A DNA stretch of 46,599 nucleotides from Endomicrobium sp. (lineage in GTDB: Bacteria; Elusimicrobiota; Endomicrobiia; Endomicrobiales; Endomicrobiaceae). The notes beneath the pieces were generated by a model. It was not told where the DNA came from and did no database searches. It saw only the letters and a program-made list of their open reading frames with translations. The position numbers and the translations under genes are program-made. The stretch's first letter is position 1. Each line of letters opens with the position of its first letter. This document shows positions 40,296 to 46,599 of the stretch, piece after piece. The stretch lies in NCBI GenBank assembly GCA_031264105.1, contig JAISEM010000010.1, forward strand, positions 1-46,599, given 5' to 3'.

Positions 40296-41039
40296 ATGGA
40301 TAGGTTATTTTGTAAGAAAAATGCATTTTTTATTGTTGGCTTTGTTATATTATTTAAAATGTTTTTGTCTGCTTGTGTGCAATTACATCCAGGTGAGGCG
40401 TATTTTGGCTTTGGTCGCAGCATTTGGCATTAGGTTGCTTTGATCATTAATAAAGTATTTTTTATGTTTACTGCTTTAAAGGGAAACCCATGCGCAAATT
40501 GGCCTGCTTTTGCATATTTTGCTTTCAGCATTATGGTTTGCGCCTATTTGCTTGAAAATAATTCAAATATAAAGAGGAAAGTTTTAATATATGGGACAGC
40601 ATTTAATTTTATTATGTCTTTCCTTTTAGGACTGCGCGTTAAATATACGATTATTCCTTTGGGCATTTTCTCGCGCCGCGCTGCTGTTGCTGATGCAACT
40701 AATTGGTTTCACGGATGGAAGGATTTAGGGGATTATCTTATAAAAAAAGATATTAAATATGTTGTAACGGACAATCAGCAATGGGGTGGAATTGCGGCTT
40801 ATTATACAGGAAATAAAATTTGGGTGTTAACGGGACATGTTCCTGTAAATCAGTTTAAGTATTGGGAAGTTCCAAAAGACTTAGCTTATTCCAAAACTGC
40901 GATTGTAAAAATAGACAAAGATATGGAAGATAAATTTAGTAAAATTGAAAATGCCGATATTCTAACAGTTTCAAGAAAAGGTATTCCTATTCGTCAATAT
41001 GCAATTGTTGAAACCAACGGTTATGAGATGAAAAATTAA
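40296..41039 (+). pseudogene. Internally deleted GT39/ArnT-like glycosyltransferase
   Basis: N-terminal remnant MDRLFCKK...LHPGEAYFGFGRSIWH*(TAG 40431-40433), then C-terminal part LIINKVFFMFTALKGNPCANWPAFAYFAF... in the same frame. Aligns with distant parts of the 36206..38329 product. Confidence 0.72.
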
Positions 41040-41129
41040 TTTTCAAACCTGAGTTTATCGGTTTATAGTGTGGCTATGGTTATCATAATAAAATTGAATT
41101 GTAAAAGACAAAATAGTACATCCATATTT

Positions 41130-42455
41130 ATGAGATACGCATTTGCGATTTTAATGGTTTTCTTTGCGGCGTCTTTTACCCTCGCAGATCAGACTGATCT
41201 GATAAATGTTTCAGTTACGCCAAAAATCTCTCTGGCATTAGATTACGACTTACAATTTAGAGCAACATCTTATTCAAACATTGATTATACGTCGGCAAAG
41301 ACCAAAGCTGTAGGTATTTTTTCTCAATATTTAAATTTAAATATAATAGGAAAATTTGACGATAGAATTGAAATGTCTGCAAAGCTTGGTTCATATGGCT
41401 TTTCAGGAAAGTATTATAATGCTTTTGAAATGCCTTACGGAGGCAGGGATTTTGAAATTTTTTTAGAGACAGCCTTTCTTACATTTAACAATGAGGAAGG
41501 CTTTTCTTTTCCCTACAAGATATATATTGGAAAACAAGAGTTTCATTATGGCAATGGCTTTATAGTAGATGGTGACAATAATGGAATGCTCGGTGCTGAA
41601 GTAAATATTGAATTGTCCAGATTTTTGACTTTAGATATGTTTGCTTCAAAAGTTCCTGATGAGAATTTTAATTTTTATGGAATCAATTTTGATTTTTTTT
41701 CTTTTATAGAGTTTACACTATGCCAAGAACGCAATGACTCTGGTTATATGTATATAAAAGGTTTGTCTACTAAAAATTTCGGGGATGATTCAGACAAGAT
41801 TGAATATGACAATAAAACTTTTTATGATATTCGCATAGCAAATAATGGTAAGAAGTATGAATACGCTATTGAAGCTGCTGAGCAGAGAGGCGGTTTATTA
41901 AAAGACAATACGCAAAAACTTGACTATGATGCATATATGTTTAGTTTAAGCGGTGCATGGCATGGAGATATGTTTGGAAGAGATGCTAATGCGTGTATTT
42001 TATTTACGTACTCTGGAGCAAAGGGAGAAAATTGTTTTAGTCCTACGTTTGCAAAAAGATATAATGGGTTGCAAAGAATAGGTTATGGAACACTATTTGC
42101 CGCAAATACTACTGACTCTTTTATTGTTTTGCCAAAAGGGTATTATGGAATAAACACATTAGGGTGTTCTTTTGATATTTCGCCATTTAATGCGTTTACT
42201 TCAGGCGTTTCATATTTTTTCTTTTCGGCTTCAGATGCACCGACTGATGCGGGTGATGCGGGATTTTCTAAAATTTATGGCGCCAAAGCTGATTTAGGAA
42301 AGGAACTAGATTTTTTTGTTAAATATAAATATAAAAATTATTTTGATATAGTTTTTGATTTTGCATGGTATACGCCTCCTTCAAAAGCGGATAAGGTTTT
42401 TGCCAATATAGATTCTTCATATTTATTTCAAATAGGAATAGTTGCGAGGTTCTAA
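41130..42455 (+). CDS. Outer-membrane beta-barrel protein of unknown function
   Basis: Signal peptide MRYAFAILMVFFAASFTLADQ, amphipathic beta-strand pattern, C-terminal SSYLFQIGIVARF. Confidence 0.62.
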   Translation: MRYAFAILMVFFAASFTLADQTDLINVSVTPKISLALDYDLQFRATSYSNIDYTSAKTKAVGIFSQYLNLNIIGKFDDRIEMSAKLGSYGFSGKYYNAFEMPYGGRDFEIFLETAFLTFNNEEGFSFPYKIYIGKQEFHYGNGFIVDGDNNGMLGAEVNIELSRFLTLDMFASKVPDENFNFYGINFDFFSFIEFTLCQERNDSGYMYIKGLSTKNFGDDSDKIEYDNKTFYDIRIANNGKKYEYAIEAAEQRGGLLKDNTQKLDYDAYMFSLSGAWHGDMFGRDANACILFTYSGAKGENCFSPTFAKRYNGLQRIGYGTLFAANTTDSFIVLPKGYYGINTLGCSFDISPFNAFTSGVSYFFFSASDAPTDAGDAGFSKIYGAKADLGKELDFFVKYKYKNYFDIVFDFAWYTPPSKADKVFANIDSSYLFQIGIVARF

Positions 42456-42469
42456 AAGAGGTTCTAAAT

Positions 42470-43010
42470 ATGAAAAAAGTTTATTTAGCTTTTTTGTGGC
42501 ATCAACATCAGCCCATGTATAAAAATCCTACTACAGGGATTTATGAGCTTCCATGGGTAAGACTTCATGCTACTAAAGATTATTATGATATGGTTGCAAT
42601 CCTTGATGGTTTTCCTAAAATAAAGTCCAACATAAACTTAGTTCCGTCTTTGTTAATGCAGCTTGAGGAATATGCTTCAGGCAAAGCTAAAGACAAATTT
42701 ATGGATTTAACTTTAAAAGATGCTAAACTTTTGACAGATGATGAGAAGATGTTTGTCTTGCCAAATTTCTTTTTATCCAATTTGGAAAATATGATTTTGC
42801 CGTTTTCTCGTTATTGCGAACTTTATAATAAAAAGAACCAAACGCCGAATGGAAGTCTGTTTGAAGAGCAAGACTTTAGAGATTTGCAAGTTTGGTTTAA
42901 TTTGTCATGGTTTGACCCATATTGGCGCAAGACAGACGAGTTTATAAAGTATTTATATGATAAAGGAAAAGATTTTACTGAGGACGAAAAAAGAAAACTT
43001 ATAGAGACGC
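42470..43010 (+). pseudogene. GH57-family alpha-amylase-like protein, N-terminal ~180 aa only
   Basis: MKKVYLAFLWHQHQPMYKNPTTGIYELPWVRLHATKDYYDM, PSLLMQLEEY, WFNLSWFDP; homology ends near EDEKRKLIETH. Confidence 0.85.
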
Positions 43011-46000
43011 ATACGGTAAGTTTATTAGCAGGGAATATAGTATTTGAGGAAGGTTCTGAGAGCACAATAGCAACATTAGCATATGAGTATGAAATAACGG
43101 TTAGTACTATAGATGCGCATGATGTAGTAATAGATGCTTATAAAGTGACAGATGGAAAGTCCTTAAATAACATGAACGTTATGGAAGGAGACAGGGCATT
43201 AAAGTTTTCGTTTGATAGTACAACTAATACGTACTACCATCTTATGCAGGAGAACGCGTATCAGTTTTTAAAATAGATAAGCCAGTAGATTTTCAATTAA
43301 TGAGCCTAGAATTGAAAGAAGCAAAAGGAAAACTAGGTGCAGCGTTAATGATAACAACAAATAGCGCTAGTATTATTTGTATGGATGTAACATTTGCATC
43401 AAATACAGCGACAATAGAAGGAGGAGGAGCGATATATGCGTCAGAAGGAGCAAATCCTCACTTAAGAAAGACGAGATTTATTGGAAACAGTGCAGAAGCA
43501 GAGACTGAAGGAGCAAGGAATGGGAATGGAGGAGCAATAAATATATATAAAGCAACAGTGACGCTATCAGGGACATTGGAAGTAATAGGAAATAGCGCAT
43601 CAGGAAAACGCGGGGCAATATTTATAGATGATGGATTTTTAAATATAGGAGTTGATACAATAAGTGCAAAAGTATTTCAAGGAAATACAGCAGGTGGGTT
43701 GTCAAATTCAATATATTTAGAAGGGTTATCAGAAGTAAATTTTGGTTCTATAGACGAGAGAGGTAAAGTTAGAATTTTTGATCCAATAGGAAGTACAGGG
43801 CAGATGGGAAAAGTAAATGTGAATGGATTTACAGAAGTTGAGTTAGAAACGGGAGGAGAAGTGGGGACAGTAATACCAAACCTAATATAAATGACAGCTC
43901 TCGGTTTAACGTAATAGGTGAAACAGAAGTCACAATAAGTAGCGATATGATTATAATGCCAACGGCAGAATTAAGGATAGATGGAACAGCAGGGTATGGG
44001 AAAGAAGTACAAGTAAGGAATAAATTTGTACAAGAAGGGACATTGAGGATGAACTTGTTTAGAGAGTCAACGTTAGGGTTTAGAGGAATCAGGATGTATG
44101 ATACAACGAATGTGGAGCAGCACGGTGAGCAGTACAGTACAGGAGATAGCGATTTAATAAATGTAGAAGGCGGGACAATAGAATTAAAAGACAGTAGCAA
44201 GCTAGATTTAGCAACAAACGATGCATTCGGTGATTTAGATACATTTAAATGGAGAGCATTTAAGCCGATGAAGTATGGAAGAAAAGGGAGCTACAGAGGA
44301 AATTTTGGCACAGTAACATTAGTTGGAACGTTGCCAAAGAGTTATATAGTGAGGTACGATTATTTGGGAGAGTATATAGCATTGTTGGCAGAAGGATACG
44401 CGATGGATGAACCAAAATTTGCATCATTGGCGACATTGAATATATGTTTTAATCAGACGCAAGTAGCAAAGACATTAGATTACTTTTATAGTGAAGCATA
44501 TGGAGGAACTCCAGGAGAAGGAACATATACTGAACAAACCGCAAGACTAGGGGACAAATTGCAAGATCTTAAAAATGCATTGGGAGACGGAAAATAAGAT
44601 ATAACGTCACACAGTATAGGAGGAGCTGGAAAGAATATAAAGGGATTAAAAGAAGCGCTATTTGATTTATCAGGATATTTTATAAGTAATGTGATAATAA
44701 GCAGAGCATATGATGAAGCAAAAAGAGATGTATATAACAGGATATATAACTATATAGAATACGAAGAGCCGACAAAAGGTATATGGGCGCAAGCAAAAGG
44801 AGCAACAATAGAGACAGACAAAGATATAGAGTCATCACAAATGTTTAAAGTAAATAATGCCGGAGCGATTGTAGGTTTTGACATGATGACAAGCTCAAGC
44901 GGTATGACTGGAGTTTATGCAAAACAAAACAAGAGTTCTATAAATCAGGGCAGCGATTTACATAAAGCAGATATTAACAGTTATGGTTTAGGTTTGTATG
45001 GCGGTATAGTCAAAGAGAAGTATGACATAAAAGGATTATTGTCATTGGGCTCAGACAATTATGAAACAACAAGATATTTAAGATTTGAGAACATGACAAA
45101 AGCTAAAGGCAAGTTTGGCGGCATTAGTGCAATATTGGATGTAGAAGCAGGCTACAGAATAGGAGTAGCAAGCAGGAGTGTGTTAGGTAGAATAAAGTTA
45201 AGGCCATATGTAGGAGTAGGGTTAGGGTTAATACATACAGATGGGTTTACGGAAAATGGTGCAGATATTTGGAATTTAGAAGTAAAGGCAAATAATTATT
45301 TAAGAGCAGGAGTGGAATGAGGAGTAGGGTTTTCAGGGGAAGGCAATAAATTTAGATGGAATGGATCTTTGGGATTGGATTGTATGAATGAGATAACAAG
45401 TAGAATGATGGGAGGAGATAGTTTGCCAAACGGATTTGGGAATAGAGATTTCCAATCGAGGCGTGCAACGTTAGATGTGGTGAGTGCTATAGGGGATATA
45501 GGGTTTGGTTACTATATTCTAGATAGGCTTGAGGCATATTGCAGTGGAGATATAAGATGGTCGTCGATGGTAAGAGACCTAAATGGGATAATAGGAGTAA
45601 GGTACTCATTTGGAAAGTGGGTAGGCAAGAAGAATATAGAAGAGGTAAAAACGGATAATAAAAAGATAAAACAGTTTAGAATAAATGCAGTATTGTTTGA
45701 ATTTGATAAAGCGGATATAAAGCCGGAAGCGGAGGAAGAAATAAAGGAGTTAGCAAAGAAGATAGGCAAGAGATATAAGTTTGAGAAGATAAGGGTAGAG
45801 GGGCATACGGATGCGCTAGGGAGTGATGAGTATAATAGGAAGTTATCGTTGGCAAGAGCGCATGCAGTACATGAGGTATTTGCAAAGTATGGGATAGACA
45901 CAGCGAAGATGGAAAAGATAGGGCATGGTGAGAGTAGACCGATAGATAGTAATGAGACTGAAGAAGGGAAAGCAAATAATAGGAGAGTGGAGATATTTGT

Positions 46001-46013
46001 TGATTTGTATTGA
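43011..46013 (+). pseudogene. Pmp-like/autotransporter/OmpA-domain surface protein, 5'-truncated, two frameshifts and two premature stops
   Basis: Passenger with GGGAIYA, NGGAINI and FIGN/FASN motifs; barrel-like IWAQAKGATIE...AGYRIGV...; C-terminal OmpA domain VLFEFDKADIKPEAEEEIKEL...VEGHTDALGSDEYNRKLSLARA...GHGESRP...NNRRVEI. Frameshifts ~43250 and ~43880; stops TAA 44595 and TGA 45318. Confidence 0.83.
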
Positions 46014-46159
46014 AGATATGAAGTATTTGTAATGTATAAACAAAAAGACATTGAGGGCTACGTAAATTCCCTCCTTCCCTTTTTGTTTTTTTAAGAAAAT
46101 TTACATCTGTTTCTAAAGATCCTATAGGATTTGGATTTATTGTCCATTTGCATTTTCCC

Positions 46160-46599
46160 TTCTAGTTCATACCCCGCCACTATCATTAACATCTATGTAA
46201 ATCATATGGTATATTCCCAAATAGCATCCTTACACTCTCTTCTAACCATTTCCATTACTTCTGACGCACTTTCTATATATTCTTTAAAGTTACACTCCAG
46301 CTCTTCTTGTGTGTACCCACAAATAGAAGCATATTTAGGATTCATTGTTATATTATTTAAATTATTTAATCCTGAAAATATTGATAATTCTGAAAATTGC
46401 GATACTCCTGTTAAAAATACAAATCTCATATGCTCGTCTTAAATGTACTTACCAGCAAGGACTTCCCAAATCTTCTTGGTCGCGATAAAAAATATACGCT
46501 TCCTGCGCTTATCAACTTCTCTATATGTTTTGTCTTATCTACATATATCTTCTTGTCTTCTATCAACTTTGAAAACGATTGCGTTCCTATTGCCAGTAG
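46160..46599 (-). pseudogene. Decayed AAA-ATPase-like / PD-(D/E)XK nuclease family gene
   Basis: Minus strand: IGTQSFSKLIEDKKIYVDKTKHIEKLISAGSVYF / frameshift / LSRPRRFGKSLLVSTF, then internal deletion to RFVFLTGVSQFSELSIFSGLNNLNNITMNPKYASICGYTQEELE. Confidence 0.8.

Noticed and set aside
40205-40443. ORFs 40207..40443 + and 40205..40423 -.
   Set aside because: They overlap the GT39 N-terminal remnant, which is in another + frame and gives recognisable sequence; these look spurious.
45318-45320. In-frame TGA followed by conserved coding (VE*GVGF) might indicate TGA read as tryptophan.
   Set aside because: TGG is used throughout, TGA acts as a normal stop elsewhere (e.g. 46011-46013), and the same gene has a TAA and two frameshifts. 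Pseudogenisation is simpler.
1-46599. CRISPR arrays, tRNA and rRNA genes.
   Set aside because: No regularly spaced repeats, no cloverleaf-like sequence and no rRNA-like segment recognised by eye; tRNAscan and rRNA/CRISPR tools were not available.

Overview
AT-rich, gene-dense window from a Gram-negative bacterium. Lpt, Lol, TamB, LPS-type glycosyltransferases and an OmpA-like protein support this. Gene content and the many decaying genes suggest an Elusimicrobiota/Endomicrobium-like, possibly host-associated lineage; this is inference and I ran no database search. Intact blocks: xerC/D-type recombinase; a nickel-pincer cofactor operon (larM/N-type Ni transport, larB, larC, larE); an lptF/lptG pair; a giant SprA-like outer-membrane protein; comF; a compact Tad/Flp type-IVb pilus locus (tadE, a 56-aa Flp pilin missed by the ORF track, cpaB, a CpaE-like::CpaF fusion, tadB, tadC); a PorV/PorQ-like outer-membrane protein; lysS-lolC/E-lolD-ilvE; tamB; mscL with a C-terminal zinc ribbon; an envelope-glycan block (GT39/ArnT-like fused to PAP2, GT2, GT9). 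Decaying genes: a frameshifted lipoprotein, a frameshifted sensor-like membrane protein, a collapsed BtuFCD-type ABC locus, a multiply frameshifted membrane/lipoprotein gene with odd codon usage, an internally deleted second GT39, a GH57 gene truncated and joined to a chlamydial Pmp-like/autotransporter/OmpA gene carrying four lesions, and a decayed AAA-ATPase-like/PD-(D/E)XK gene at the right edge. The most interesting items are the SprA-like + PorV-like + minimal Tad neighbourhood, the CpaE::CpaF fusion, the Pmp-autotransporter-OmpA architecture and its fusion to GH57, and the codon-usage island in the 34.6-36.2 kb pseudogene. No tRNA, rRNA or CRISPR was recognised.
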